Shown: positions 1 to 11,208, counted from the stretch's first letter. The stretch: 64,000 bases of DNA from Polytrichum commune (GCA_950295325.1 OX485806.1:49595169-49659168), one strand, 5' to 3'. Numbers and translations: made by a program. The notes: generated by a model from the sequence alone, not told the origin.

Positions 1-270
1 TCCCCACAGTGTGGGTGTTTTCTGTGATGAGCCTAAACCCATCTTGTGCCAACAAGGTTTGGGTCGGTCGACCCAATGTCATCACCACGGTGTGGATGGG
101 CTCTAGATGGCAGTGTGTCCACTGGACAACCCAAACCTTTATAAATTCAATGGCATAGCATTCATATGAACATGTATGAGCACTGAGTATTTGCAATTTT
201 GATTATACGAGATGGTTTTTGTATTCTTCGATTGGAACCTACAATTTTGTGATTTTTTTTACAAGGTTCA

Positions 271-639
271 ATGTTCATGTGTGTAGGCACAATGGATGGG
301 TTTAGTGAAAGAGGGGATTGGTCATCTGAAGACATGGCCACTTGGCCATCTGCATCTGAGGATGATATGGACATTGTCGGGGAGGCTTCTATGGATGGCA
401 GTGTGAATGAAGATCATTTGGATGTACCTTCGACATCCGTACCGCAATGTCCCATTGTTGAATGTACGGGACTTTCAAGGGTTTCATGGGTGAATTTGGA
501 GGTGGTACTTCTTATGACAGTGGAGTTGTTGTGGCCGAGGGTATTTGTCGTAACATCCATCCACAAGATTGCATTGATGAAAACCCGTTTGGCACCGAGG
601 ACGTTGGGGTTGTCATATTGGAGTCGCTCCTTCATTCCG
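271..639 (+). pseudogene. DUF7869-type gene, 5' segment (broken)
   Basis: This is the acidic N-terminal part of a degenerate gene that continues at 1926 and 5397. The frame from the ATG at 271 (or 292) reads an Asp/Glu/Ser-rich stretch rich in short acidic runs. The frame in use near the 3' end of the segment, open from 462, differs from the frame at the start, so a frameshift lies around 430-462. The segment stops abruptly at 639, where element A is inserted. Joining 639 to 1931, which drops element A and one 5-bp target-site copy, keeps the downstream frame open. That continuity is the main evidence that the pieces belong together. The N-terminal part has no motif I recognise, and the start codon is uncertain. 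Confidence 0.55.
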
Positions 640-1925
640 TGTGAGCCCAAATTGGTGCACACATGTTCAGTTGATCCTGCAAAGTCGTTTTGATTTGATT
701 TTGAAATTCTTTTAGTTACTTGAAAACTTAAAAATAGTGCAAGGATGGGTTTTGGTTTGGAGTTGAGTTTTACTTCGAGTTTAAGTGTTTTGATAGGTTG
801 GGTGTGAGTGTGTTTAATGAGGGAGAATGAAAGTGTGGAGTGGGACTTGTCGTGAGGTGAGAGCGGGGTTAAATGTTTAGATTAGGCTAGGGTATGTTAG
901 AATTAGAGTGAAGTGATGTCCAAATAGGGCTCGCTCGGTGTTCATTATGGGACAAGGTCACTGTGACCTAGTTTTAACCGGGTCCAGGGGTACCCAAAAG
1001 GTTTCAGTGGCCGCTGCCGGGTCTCTTCTACACAATGCCGCAACCAGGAGGGTTGTGGCAACCGGAACACACAAGGGAATCCTGTTGACCGGCTTGTAGG
1101 CACCTCCGCAAGGAGGAGAAGGGGAAGCAGCCAAGAAACGAGGAGGTTTATGGCAAGGAGGCGAGCAATGCTGGGGAGTTGGGACCTGAATGAAGCCACA
1201 TCGATGCTCCAGTGGATGGGGAGGGTAGAAGATTGACTGTGAGTGAGGGGAGGTGGCTGGAATCGCCACCTCTCGGTTGAAGCTCATAATTCTAGCTGCC
1301 TGACTCGAATTCGGAGTCAGAATTGATCGCAAGAACAATAAAATCACCACTGGAATTCAACTGTGTGGCTCAGAGAGGGAGATCCAGCTCCGTAACGTGG
1401 ACAGTTAACTACCTGCCGGCAGACAGCCCGGTGACGGGCGTTGACGGGCCGGGCTTGATGCAAACAGCCCAGATTCTACGAATACTGTGGACTACTGAAG
1501 CCGGGTACCGAGGCTCATAAAGAGCAGAAGGGGAAGGCCCATGGGCCAATTGGGTTGTGTATGGGATTAGGCAAGGATAAGTGGGATTAGGCTTAGTTAG
1601 ACGGTAGTTAGTAAGGGTTTAGGACCGGTCCTTAATGGGGCCGTGGTTCTTGACTCTGATATGTGGCATAAATGGTTGCAAAACATTGAGTCTAAGCTAG
1701 GTGTGATAGGGTAGTGAGTGGGTTAGTGGGTAAGGAGATGTGGATGGGAAGAGAAAAACATTTCTTAATGCTTGTACTTTGTGCTAAGAAATGGAAGGGA
1801 TGATTTGGTGGGATATCTCGTGAACTTCACACATGTCAAGGGTTTAGTGGACAGTTAGCAGTGAATGTGGGCTCTAAGCTTCCACCCAGATTACGATGCT
1901 TAAGGGTGGGGGTGTAGGCCTCACA
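640..1925 (-). mobile_element. LTR-like element A (solo LTR or non-autonomous), TGTCAG family
   Basis: A 1,286-bp insertion reading TGTGAGCCC at its left end and GGCCTCACA at its right, flanked by the exact 5-bp direct repeat TTCCG at 635-639 and 1926-1930. TG..CA termini and a 5-bp target duplication are the signature of LTR-retrotransposon integration. On the minus strand it starts with the family's roughly 60-bp terminal module containing CCCCCACCCTTAAGC and ends with the GGGCTCACA terminus. It has no coding potential that I can support, so it is either a solo LTR or a non-autonomous element. It splits the DUF7869-type pseudogene. Elements B, C, D and F belong to the same family. Confidence 0.8.
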
Positions 1926-2313
1926 TTCCGAGGTGGATCCCACTCATAGGTTCTCCCTATGCAGGTGGCCATTGAGGAATGTCACGATTAATAGAGTTAG
2001 CTTGCGTAAACATGAGCAACGACACATGCAAATAAAAAAGGAGTTGCAATCAAACATGCGGCCACGCAAGGGTCAAAGAAAGTACGATACATTGGCACGT
2101 CTCGCTCCGTCTACAACTAATTGTAAACGACAAAGGCTGCTCGGGGAGGAGTCCATTAGAGAAGTTGCTACAAAGGATTGTTGTGTGCATCGTTGTTGCC
2201 AATTGTTTCCAAGGCATAAATTAAAGGCCATTTGCGAAGAAATGTGGCTTGGAGATTTCCGTCTAAGATCCACAAAAAAACTTGATGTCCATAAAGCGAT
2301 ACATGTGAATGGG
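1926..2313 (+). pseudogene. DUF7869-type gene, middle segment with Cys/His-rich motif
   Basis: A fragment of about 128 codons between elements A and B. It is open across the whole segment and in frame with the flanking segments once A and B are removed. It has a basic stretch (RKHEQRHMQIKKE) and a Cys-rich motif (KDCCVHRCCQLFPRHKLKAI) followed by a charged helix-like region. I associate this Cys-rich block with the zinc-binding region upstream of the DUF7869 domain in related plant proteins; that comes from memory of the family, not from a search. It begins at the right copy of the TTCCG target site and ends at ATGGG (2309-2313), the left target site of element B. It is not an independent gene: there is no credible start codon. 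Confidence 0.6.
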
Positions 2314-3731
2314 TGTCAGCAATAAACTCCCACCCTTCAACGTCGTAGTCCTAGTGAGAGTTCATGGTTGACACCCAAACACTAACCTCGCGAGCCTTAA
2401 CTCGACCACCCATGGCCCCACAACGATATTCCAACACCCATTTCTTTATTTAAGTAGTGCGAGGCCAACAATATTAACAAAATACTCTGCACATCGTATT
2501 CACTTACACAATAATTCCCTAAAACATGTAATGCCTAACCCTCACACTAAATCACAACACAACCCTACACTTGATATGACTAACTAACCTAATGTCAATC
2601 CCTAACCCTTAATGCACTTCCTTTTTCATGTGATCCTTAGCCTCAATGATGCCTGGTCATCAGCCCTCCCAGGGGATCCCGGTTAGCCGCTCTCAGTCTT
2701 CCCATCCGCAACCCAAATCTACGTTGTTCACCAAAATGGCATGCGCCCGTCAGTTACCTTCATTGCCTGTCAACGCCCGTCCCCGGTTACCTAGCCTTCG
2801 TGGCTCCTCCCAAAGGCCCTGCTCCCTGGAAGCGTACAGTTAGGCCAGCTGCGGCACTGGACCTCTTGCCCTTTGCTTCGCTCATCCCTGGTCTTACCGC
2901 CCCTCTGTCGGAAGCTTGCCTCCGAACTCTGATACTCCAGCCACCCACCTGAATTCACCCCACTTCGGTGTAGGATGCAAGCGTCGACATCAGGCCAATG
3001 CTAGACTCACACCAAAGTCCGAGATTGCCGCAAGATCCTTCCTTGAGAAACCAACATTTTGGCACACACTAATCCTCCCTGCTGCCTCTATTTAGAATAG
3101 TCGCCTCACCTGAATTCGAATTCTCCTTCCCACTTGTGGTTATTTTTCCATTCGCTCCTCAATTCGAGACCCTGTATATCGCCCAACGGCTTACACGCTG
3201 ACCCTTCATGTTTTCACATCTATACTCAGGGTAGTAAAGCGGATATCGCTTGCTGATCCACCTTACCAACTGCACACAATCATGTTGCTGGTCCCCCATC
3301 ACATTTTGGCAGCAGGACCCTAGCTGCGATCCTTAGCACCTCCCCGCCAATGTTTACTGAAAATCCCGTCCATCCTCGGCACCAGCCGCAATCGTAGTCT
3401 AAAAACCTTCTGCCCCCCGAGAGAGCTGCCGCTCTGCTCCTCTCCATTCCCACAGTACCCGCATCCGAAAATCACTAGGGTGACCAGTTGTCAGCCCCCC
3501 AAAATGGACAGCCCCGATCCCAAAACAAACTATAAAACCCTGTTCCTAACTTGTAAATTCCGGCCTAAGTTTAACTAATTTCAAACCACATAACTAACCA
3601 AGGAATCAACCCAACTAACGTCCACTTAACTCTAACCACACATCATTATTTTTATTTTTTTCACTGACTTGGGCATTTCCCATAGTCAAGACTCAATCAA
3701 TTTGAAGAAATGAAACACGCATGAGCAAGCA

Positions 3732-5233
3732 TGTCACCAAAAGTACTCCACCCTTCGATTTCGTCCTAGCCCGAGTGGAATAGTATTGATGACACTTAGC
3801 AAATTCCTTCCTTAGTAACTCAATGTATCATTCCAATATGCCTTTGGAATATACACAACATTAATGACTTATGATTTAACCCCCAAGGCTACATCCAGAA
3901 CAAATTTCAGAATAGTGTAACTTTCCCATTACTTCTCGGAATGTCCTGAAATTTTATCTGTAACTAGGGAAACAAAGCAAAAAACATCTCACCAATTTGT
4001 GAGCCTATCCCATTTTCTGTCCGACAGTTATGACCATTTTAGTGTGTCAGTCTACCAGATTTCAAAATGTCATAACTTCCTCCCACGGGCTCCAAAGAAC
4101 TTCAAATTTTGGGAGCAATGACAAAAACCAATCGTTTATGACCCCCTGAAATTTCAAACTATTTTCATTTTCTGCCAAAACGTTATGGCCTTTTTAGTCT
4201 GCAACTCTTGAAAACACTTCAGAATGATATATCTCCTTCTCATCTACTCGGAATGACTTGAAATTTGTAGTAAAACTAGGAAACCTAAGAACAAAGAATC
4301 TCTCAAAATTTCATGCATTTCTATGCCTTTGTCCAGGAGTTATGCCCATTTCAGCTCAAAAATGTAGGCAAAGTTCAGAATGTCATAACTGCTGCTCTAG
4401 TACTCCAAACATCCTCAGATTTTGACCATGTTCATATAAACAAGTTGTTTACTAACCCTCTAAATTTCAACGAAGTATCTTCTTTTGCTCGGAAGTTATG
4501 CCCCTTACAACCTAGACTATTCAAAGGACCCTCTCATTTACCAACTCGTGTTCCGGCAACGTGTCACCAAAAGTATTCTACCCTTCGATTTCCTTCTAGC
4601 CCGAGTGGAATAGTTATGATGACACTTAGCAAACATATATACCCAAGAAATATGAACTCAAGTACTACAATTTGAAGCCATAAATTATCTTAAAATCATT
4701 CACACCCAAACTAATGCTAACAAGAGGTCAAGCCCTCTTCAAGGCCAACTAGCCTTGGCTCCTAACTTCAAAACCATGCACACACATGTGCTCCTATCTT
4801 GCTTCCATATACCCACACTTATAACACGTGGGGTGCCAAGGAGCACGAAGAAAAGAGAGGATGAGTGAGGGAAGAATGAAGAATTATATAGTGAGTTTGA
4901 GGGGGTAAGTACCCTCAAGGCTCACGATAAGCCCTCGAAATCTTCTTCTACTTTGTAGGCTCTCATCTTATCTCCTAAGCCTTCCTCCCTCAAATGATCA
5001 ACAAAGATCCTAATTCAAACATTTAACTAACCTTGGCTTTCTACCTACTACACTTTACCAAGGTATGTCCTATACTACTTAAATTCACTCCACACAAGCC
5101 TAATGCTTCAAACTTAGCTTTCTTCAAGCTTCACTCTTTTTATATTTTTGTGAATAATCATAAATCAACAAAACACCACTTGTAATGCTTTACAAGTGTT
5201 AACAACACATGTGGGCATCAATTTGGGCTTACA
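3732..5233 (+). mobile_element. LTR-like element C, nested in element B
   Basis: A 1,502-bp element from TGTCACCAAAAGTACTCCAC to TTTGGGCTTACA, flanked by the exact 5-bp repeat AAGCA at 3727-3731 and 5234-5238. It belongs to the same family as its host element B. The 5' module is present twice, at 3732 and 4562, about 830 bp apart and nearly identical over 65 bp including the TGACACTTAGCAAA extension. Element C may therefore be two LTR starts left by unequal recombination, or an internal duplication. The stretch between the two modules holds a degenerate 155-bp tandem array. No coding capacity. Confidence 0.8.
3905..4520 (+). repeat. Degenerate ~155-bp tandem repeat inside element C
   Basis: About four diverged units recur with starts near 3908, 4066, 4222 and 4375. 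Each opens with a TCAGAATG(T)CATAACTT-like phrase, continues with a TTCAAATTTTG-like phrase and closes with a (G)TTATGxCCxTTTTAGT phrase. The spacing is about 153-158 bp. The units are diverged in sequence but the order of phrases is conserved. Confidence 0.6.
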
Positions 5234-5396
5234 AAGCACTTGAACTTGCACTACTTATTTAAAACTTAATTCACTCCTAACTCCAACTATACTCTGTTCA
5301 TTTTTTTTGTTTAGCTTGACACCTTTCCCAGGTCGATGAGTTAATGAATTTAACAGTTAAAATCACATGTGAGTACAACATTGAGCTCACAATAGG

Positions 5397-7674
5397 ATGG
5401 GTCGCAAGGTCATCACCATTGAAAGCATAGACGTGTGTTGTAAGGCATGGTACATTATTCACGGTGTGTCAAAAGCGGACTTTTATAGACAAACTGCTTA
5501 TGCCAAGGAAGGCCGCCGGTCTCGTCACCATGGGAACGTGGGTTTCAAGAAACCTAGGGAAGCAACAAGGCAAGCAGCGGCCACTCTAGCAACCATCATT
5601 GTCCCCCTTGCCGATGCAATACCGCACAAAACACGCACACTGACAACTGGTGAAAAGCTTGTGGAAAAAGTTCTTCCCACATGCATAAAATGGAAAGACA
5701 TATTGTTGGACGTAAATGCAATTGGAGAGAAGATTGGGTTGGAGCCAATTTCATTGTCAAAATTGAGTGCAATCAAGAAAACAAATTTCAACGAATACAT
5801 TACAAAAAGACGAGGGGACAAATTTGCTAGGTACTTCAATTGCGAGAAGTTGAAGTGGCTTCAGGATGCACACACGATGGGTACCGAGTCATATGCGGCA
5901 CATCAATTGAACTATTTCAAGCACGTAAACATGCAAGAGGCATACCGTAATGATTACTACACAAATAGAGTTTTGGCCATCTCCAGGCCCTTGGAGGTTC
6001 TTACGGTCATTCATGACAAAATGGACCATGCCAAAACAATCTCCCCATGTTTTGCAAATCGAATCAAGGCAATGGATGGGTTTTTTAAGTTTCCTGTATC
6101 GGTTACAGGTGAACTTCGAAACAATGTCATCACATACCCTTCATGTTGTGGTATTTTATTTTATGATGTACTTGAGAACATGGATTCACTCAAAATGATT
6201 TATTTGTACATAGATACTAATCACGTTGGGTTGGCGGTGCAGGAATGATTGCACATGGACATGGCGATGTCAAGTTTGCTCATTATGCTCTTGATTTGTA
6301 CCCAGCGGATTCAAACCACACAATAGGGTCCTTTGCAAGGCTTTTACGTAATTCAGAGAAACCGCTAGCTTATTCATCACGATTGTTATTTGAAAACACG
6401 GGTTCAACACCTTTATATGAAGTGGTGTTGGATGGAAAAGATGTATGCTTGCATTCATTGCCCGAGCCACCGACTGAACCCGTGTTTGCCAAGAAATTAC
6501 CCCCCACTTTGCGTGTCCAATTGGACAATAAAAGTAGATATGTATTTGCATATTGGACATAGTTGGTTGCGAAAGGAATTTTCAAGGAGTTTTTGTGTCC
6601 TTCCTATTGGTAGGCCACACGCACGATGATATTGATGCATCTTTTGGGCGGTGGAGCATGAAGTTGCGGGAGGAAGATTTTCCAACAATCCCGTTATTGA
6701 TGAAATCGTACATGGATTTAGAGAACATTCCCGTCATCCCCCATATGATAGAGGAGGACATTTATAGAACCGTACATTCGAAGCGGAGCTCACCGATTGA
6801 TCAGGCATACGAAGGCACAACAATTTCGGTTCTACATGCGTGACGATGGTGTCCCCGCCATGCAATACAAGTTGTTGTGCACGACACAAGACTGGAGCCC
6901 ACCGGAGGGTCTTATTGTATGGCGTGTTGATGGGGAGGGAAGGACGATGTTGCTAGATGGGGAGCCTAAGCCTTGCAAACTAATACCCATGAAGAATTTG
7001 GAGAATATTGTGAAAGGCATATTAGGCTTCATACAGTATTGGGAGAGTTTGAGGGTATCGGATGTTGGTGGATCATATTGGCTTCGTTACGTCTCCGTGG
7101 CACCTTGGCAAACCTTCACCAAAATACACACCTTACTTTGAGGCATGGGTTTTGGCCACAAACACGTGTCAATGTACAAGCTTCGGAGGCTAGTCTTATG
7201 GGAAATAGAGAGGTTCGAGAGGAGTTTGATGTGGACGACCATTACGTGGGGCCTGCAAGTAGTCGTCCCCCACCATCTTTCCGCATTGCAGTGGATTGTC
7301 ATGAAGGCTATATGCTTATTTTGCGTCCTGGAGATGAGACATATGCGAAGCCAGTGTGGGTGGCAAGAGCTTTGTCCAAACCAAATTTTACAACTTCCAA
7401 CCCTCATTTTCGACAAATATAAGTGGAGTACTACCGACTGACAACACGGAATGAAGATGTGATTCGGCATTATACAGGCTGGGATACAAACCCTAACTTT
7501 TGGTGGAAGGTGGATTCTGAGCACGGTCAATCTTGGGTAGATACAGATTCCATATTCATAGCATGGAAACCACGGAAAAATCATAGTGGATCAGTGTCCA
7601 ACCCTCAAAAGTACATAACTTTTGCAAAAGACAACCTTGCTCGGATCGCACAAGAACCAACCTACGTTGAATGA
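5397..7674 (+). pseudogene. DUF7869-domain protein, C-terminal part, degenerate
   Basis: The C-terminal two thirds of a DUF7869-type protein spread over three frames. Order of recognisable blocks: a basic block (GRKVITIESIDVCCKAWY) about 5,400-5,560; a WLQDAHTMG block at 5,850; a block with HGHGDVKFAHYALDLYP at 6,250; LDNKSRYVFAYW at 6,515; LLVGHTHDDIDASFGRWSM at 6,605-6,665, the signature that led me to the family; a C-terminal region with FWPQTRVNVQ, a PVWVARAL block resembling a reader-type fold, and GWDTNPNFWWKVD at 7,480. Frameshifts lie near 6,240, 6,545-6,590, 6,770-6,800 and 7,130; there is a TGA at 6,246 and a TAA at 7,420 where CAA is expected. The fold is often considered transposase-like (RNase H type), but the function is unknown to me. 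Family assignment is from memory of motifs. Confidence 0.65.
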
Positions 7675-8061
7675 GAAGTTGGTAGGATTGTGTTAGCATT
7701 ATTATAATTTAGTATGTAATTGTAGTAATATATATTGTGCTCTTCAAAATTGGGGCAGAGTTTGGGTTGAACTTACGAATGTTATATTGTTTGGGGTTGG
7801 ATGAATATCCATTTACTATATTTCATAACAAATGTGAATTTCATCTCATTATTAAGTTTGGGACTAAATTGTTGATTGAATAAATATGCATTTATTACAT
7901 GCACTTTGTATATTGCAATGTCTATATTTTATTGACCATGCTAATAATAGAAATCTTACTATATGTTTATGCTGTGATTTTGTTATAAATGCTCTACCCA
8001 ATGTGTTTTCTTTGATGAAGTTGGTGTCAAGTGCTCTACCATATGTGCTCATGTCCGCACA
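7675..8061. other. AT-rich non-coding stretch
   Basis: Follows the stop of the DUF7869-type pseudogene and probably contains its former 3' UTR (several TTATTA and AATAAAT-like strings). No gene, repeat or RNA is visible. It ends where the minus-strand gypsy-1 relic begins. Confidence 0.4.
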
Positions 8062-9146
8062 TCATAGATTTGGGATATTAAGACATATAATATATTTGAG
8101 ATTGTTGACAATATAATTTCGGGCATCTTCAAGTTTTTTGATCCATACATTGTACATGTCCTTGAACACTTGTTCCACAATGGAAAAAAAAACTCCAATT
8201 TTGGACATGAACTTGGGAATGAGGCCTTCGGGCAAGGTGAAGTTTTTCATATTGAACAATACCGTTTTGGCCCACCTCATACTCCACTCGCGTCGTCCGG
8301 CATTGACTTGCACGTCATAGCATTTTTGGGGTTTTTTCCACCAACAACTTGGTCATGTCCAAGATTTGTTTATGCTCCTTGGCCAAGTCCTCACCATTTT
8401 GGTTGAACTCTAGTGTTGAATGTGCCCCCTCAAGAGTTAGGTTAGTAGGTTGGAGCGCATCCACTCTATAAGCCACCATGAAATACAAACCCTTGGTCGC
8501 CAAGTTTGTGCCTACATTACAACTAAACTCCGCTCGACCCACATAGTCCGCCCCTACCAAGTTCCTCAAATATTGCTTCAAGACTCCATTCACATGTTTT
8601 GTTTTCCCATCCCTTTGGGAATGTAAGGCCGTGCTAAACCTTAGTTTCATTCCGACCTCCCTAGAAAAGTGCCTCCAAAATGCACTTGTGAACTTTGGAT
8701 CGCGATCTGACACAATCACTTTTGGCAACCCGTGGTGCCTCAACCATCCTTTGAAAAAAAAGCTATGCGGTCTCCAACGCGGTCGCGGTTCCCACAATCG
8801 GCACCATGTGTGCCAACTTGGCAAATATCTCTGCCATCAACAAGATGGTATCATACCCATGTGACTCCGGCAAACTTGTGATCAAGTCCATGCACATACT
8901 ATGCCATGGCCCTAGAGGGATAAGAAATGATTGCAAGAAGCCACCTTGCTTTTGGTAAGAGGCTCGGTTCACTTGGCACTTCATCCAAGCCTTCACAAAG
9001 TGGGCAATATCCTCTTTTATGCACCACCAATGATACCTCCTTGACACCTTTCTATGGCAGTTTTTTTTCCCTCTATGGCTGGCAATGTGACTATCATATT
9101 CCTCCTTCAAAACCAATAGCCTCAACTTGCCTTGTGGTACATACAC
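8062..9146 (-). pseudogene. Integrase of gypsy-1 (degenerate)
   Basis: The N-terminal part (9,146-8,763) contains a zinc-binding-like region (SHRGKKNCHRKVSRRYHW..CIKEDIAHFVKAWMKCQVN) and the first catalytic aspartate in the block SMCMDLITSLPE. A second frame (8,824-8,315) carries the second aspartate in LPKVIVSDRDPKFTSAFW and then the block HSQRDGKTKHVNGVLKQYL, where the family has a glutamate after GKT/GQT. Here that position is Lys (TKHVN), so the third acid appears lost. The tail (8,313-8,062) has FTLPEGLIPKFMSKIGVFFSIVE, matching the GPF/I module downstream of plant integrases. A frameshift separates the two integrase halves. Not functional. Confidence 0.8.
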
Positions 9147-9348
9147 CAGAATTGCATATACTTGAACAATCCGTCCACCAACTTAACCTCTTCAAGCACC
9201 TTGCTTTTGCGAAGCTCACCTAGAAGTTTTTGTGCTTCCGGGTAGTTAGTGTACCCCTTTCTTGTCTTGCATCACAAGTTTCCTTCAGCGGCAGATATTA
9301 GCCACAAGGTTTGGATGATTCTCATTGCTTGGAACTCTTCATGTCTAC

Positions 9349-10280
9349 TTAGCGCATCCGCACCACATTACTACGGTCCGGTTTGTGGAACAAATCCACC
9401 TTCATAAGCGCCAAATTATCATACCACCATAATGACTTGGCGCTCACTTGCACTTGTACCTCAAAATACTTTAAAAACACATTGTCTGTGTAAACCTTTC
9501 TTTTGTGTGACCCCAAAAGGTGTCGCCACGTCTTCAAGCAATGCACTACGGCAAAATTCTTTCTCATTAGTTGGCTTTCTATTTTGATAACCATCGAGCT
9601 TCATGCTCCCATATGCAATGGCCATCCATCTTACATCAACAATCTGCCATTAGCAAAGTTACTCGCCCCCGTATGCACCTCAAAAGGTTTGTCAAACTCT
9701 ATGAACTCGAGCACGGACGGCAAAGAGTACTAGGCCTTAAGCTCCCCAAAGACTTGGTGACAAGGCTCACCCCACTCTTGGAATAGCCATTTCTTTCACA
9801 AGTTGGACAACGTCGGACAACCATCAAGCTTAATGCTCTCATATGCAATGGGCATTCATCTTGCATCAACATCCGTCATTGGCAAAGTCACTCGTCCCGT
9901 ATGCACCTCAAAAGGTTAGTCAAACTCCGTGAACTTGAGCACGGGCGGCGAAGACAAACTTGCTCTTAAGCTCCCCAACGACTTGGTGACAAGGCTCATC
10001 CCCCTCTTGGCATAGCCATATCTTCAACAAGTCAGCCAAGGTCGGACAATCATTGAGCTTCATGCTCTTATATGCAGTGGTCATCCACCTTGCATCAACA
10101 TCCGCTAATGGTAAAGTCCCTCGCCTCCATGTGCAAATCAAAATGCTTGTGAAAACTCGGGAACTTGACCACATCTTGTGAAGAGAACTTGCTCTTGAGC
10201 TCCCCAAAGGCTTGGTGGATAATGCTCATCTTAGGATAGTCGTTTTCTTAATAAGTTGACTAAGGTCCTAGCAACCTTCG
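9349..10280 (-). pseudogene. RNase H of gypsy-1 with triplicated N-terminal part
   Basis: On the minus strand the block KNFAVVHCLKTWRHLLGSHK followed by VYTDNVFLKYF (9,594-9,349) is the typical second half of the gypsy RNase H, with the TDN aspartate retained. The first half, with an AYxSxKLNDCPTL block (family form AYESRKLN), is present three times upstream at about 229-230 bp spacing; the best-preserved copy is at 10,207-9,920. The family normally has one copy. Several in-frame stops are present. Confidence 0.7.
9592..10280 (-). repeat. Three tandem ~229-bp repeats within RNase H
   Basis: The phrase CATCGAGCTTCATGCT recurs at 9,592, 9,822 (CATCAAGCTTAATGCT) and 10,051 (CATTGAGCTTCATGCT), giving spacings of 230 and 229 bp. 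Each unit then runs through CATATGCAATGGxCATxCATCTT, a GTATGCACCTCAAAAGG phrase and CTTAAGCTCCCCAAxGACTTGGTG. The second and third units are more alike in places than the first. They duplicate the RT-RNase H connection and RNase H start of the gypsy-1 pol. Confidence 0.75.
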
Positions 10281-10700
10281 AAAAATCTCAAATGAAGTCA
10301 TGGTAGTAGTTGGCTAGGCCAACCAATGACCTAAGCCCTTTCAAATTAAGGGCCAATTCTCCTCTCGGATTGCCTTGACATTCTTCATGTTCATCCACCA
10401 ACTTTATTTGTCACCATATAGCTCAAGAATTCAATCTTTCGTTGAGCAAAGTTGTTTTCTTCTCTTGAGCGGTAACGTTTTAAGCAACACATTGGTGAAT
10501 ATATCCTTGTACCTCACCAACATCCCACAAATGTGGTTTGGGGGAGGCCCATCTTTCCTAGCCTCTCCATGAGTTTCATGGAGTTGCTCCAATTGAACCA
10601 CGACCATTATTAATACGTTCAACTCAAGTTCAAATTCAAGACCAAATACAACTTGGTTCCTCCTACCATAGGAGTCGTTGTCAATTTAGAGTTCAATTTT
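10260..10700 (-). pseudogene. Reverse transcriptase remnants of gypsy-1 (core deleted)
   Basis: The N-terminal flank reads LVRYKDIFTNVLLKTLPLKRR (10,540-10,460), matching the segment just before the RT domain of plant gypsy elements. After only about 40 codons the reading resumes with NVKAIRE and, in another frame, LRSLVGLANYY (10,345-10,300), which normally lies C-terminal to the RT palm. The intervening catalytic palm with the YxDD box is absent, so a deletion of roughly 150-200 codons has occurred. The estimate rests on family knowledge. Confidence 0.6.
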
Positions 10701-10706
10701 TTGCCA

Positions 10707-11208
10707 TCATGACACATCACAAATGTACCACAAGTTCACCGGCTTACGCCTCACATCTATCATGTAAGTTTCAAAGAAGGTGACCTTTACAATGACATGC
10801 ACCTTATTTATTTCACATAGTGTGAAATCTTGACAAAAACTCAATGTCCCACATTGAAAGGTTACATACATCGCCGCCTCTTTTATCTCATGCGGTTCGC
10901 CTTTTGCAAATCGCACCTTGGTGGGCTTGCATGCTCTATTGGTCGGCAAGCCCCAACTCCCTTGTGAGCTTTGGGCTCATGAAGGAGTGCCTTTCCTTTT
11001 TGTCAACCCATGAGACATTTCTCCCATTCATTTCAGCCTCAAGGTACAAAAGACTTGGCCTCGGCTTAAGGTTACTAGCCTTGGCTACAAAGCCATCGTC
11101 TAACATTCGGTCCTCGGCAACGACATGATTTTGGCTTGGTCCGCAAAGCCAACTTTTAACATTCCATTTGGGACACAAATATGATTTGGTTTGGTACCAC
11201 CAAGCCAA
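10707..11208 (-). pseudogene. Retropepsin-like protease of gypsy-1
   Basis: Two overlapping frames read LLYLEAEMNGRNVSWVDKKERHSFMS, PKLTRELGL, then VRFAKGEPHEIKEAAMYVTF and FTLCEINKVHVIVKVTFFETYMIDVRRKPVNLW. The pattern matches the plant gypsy aspartic protease, in which the active site is usually D-T-G-A-T-H-S-F. Here that box reads D-K-K-E-R-H-S-F, so the catalytic DTG is destroyed although the aspartate codon survives. A frameshift lies near 10,940. Confidence 0.7.

Larger units (their letters stand above)
2314..5391 (+). mobile_element. LTR-like element B, TGTCAG family, interrupted by element C
   Basis: Runs from TGTCAGCAATAAACTCCCAC to TTGAGCTCACA and is flanked by ATGGG (2309-2313) and ATAGG (5392-5396), a 5-bp target duplication with one mismatch. 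The first 60 bp are the family module (CCCACCCTTCAACGTCGT); the end matches the ATGTGAGxxCAAC..GCTCACA terminus. Without element C it is about 1.57 kb. It is non-coding, C-rich over roughly 2,650-3,500, and has no open frame worth calling. It interrupts the DUF7869-type pseudogene: removing it with one target-site copy joins codon 127 of the middle segment in frame to the ATG at 5397. Confidence 0.8.

Noticed and set aside
1933-2325. A stand-alone gene starting with GTG
   Set aside because: The segment is bounded by target sites of two insertions and reads in frame with the flanking pieces, so it is the middle of a split gene. The last codons come from element B.
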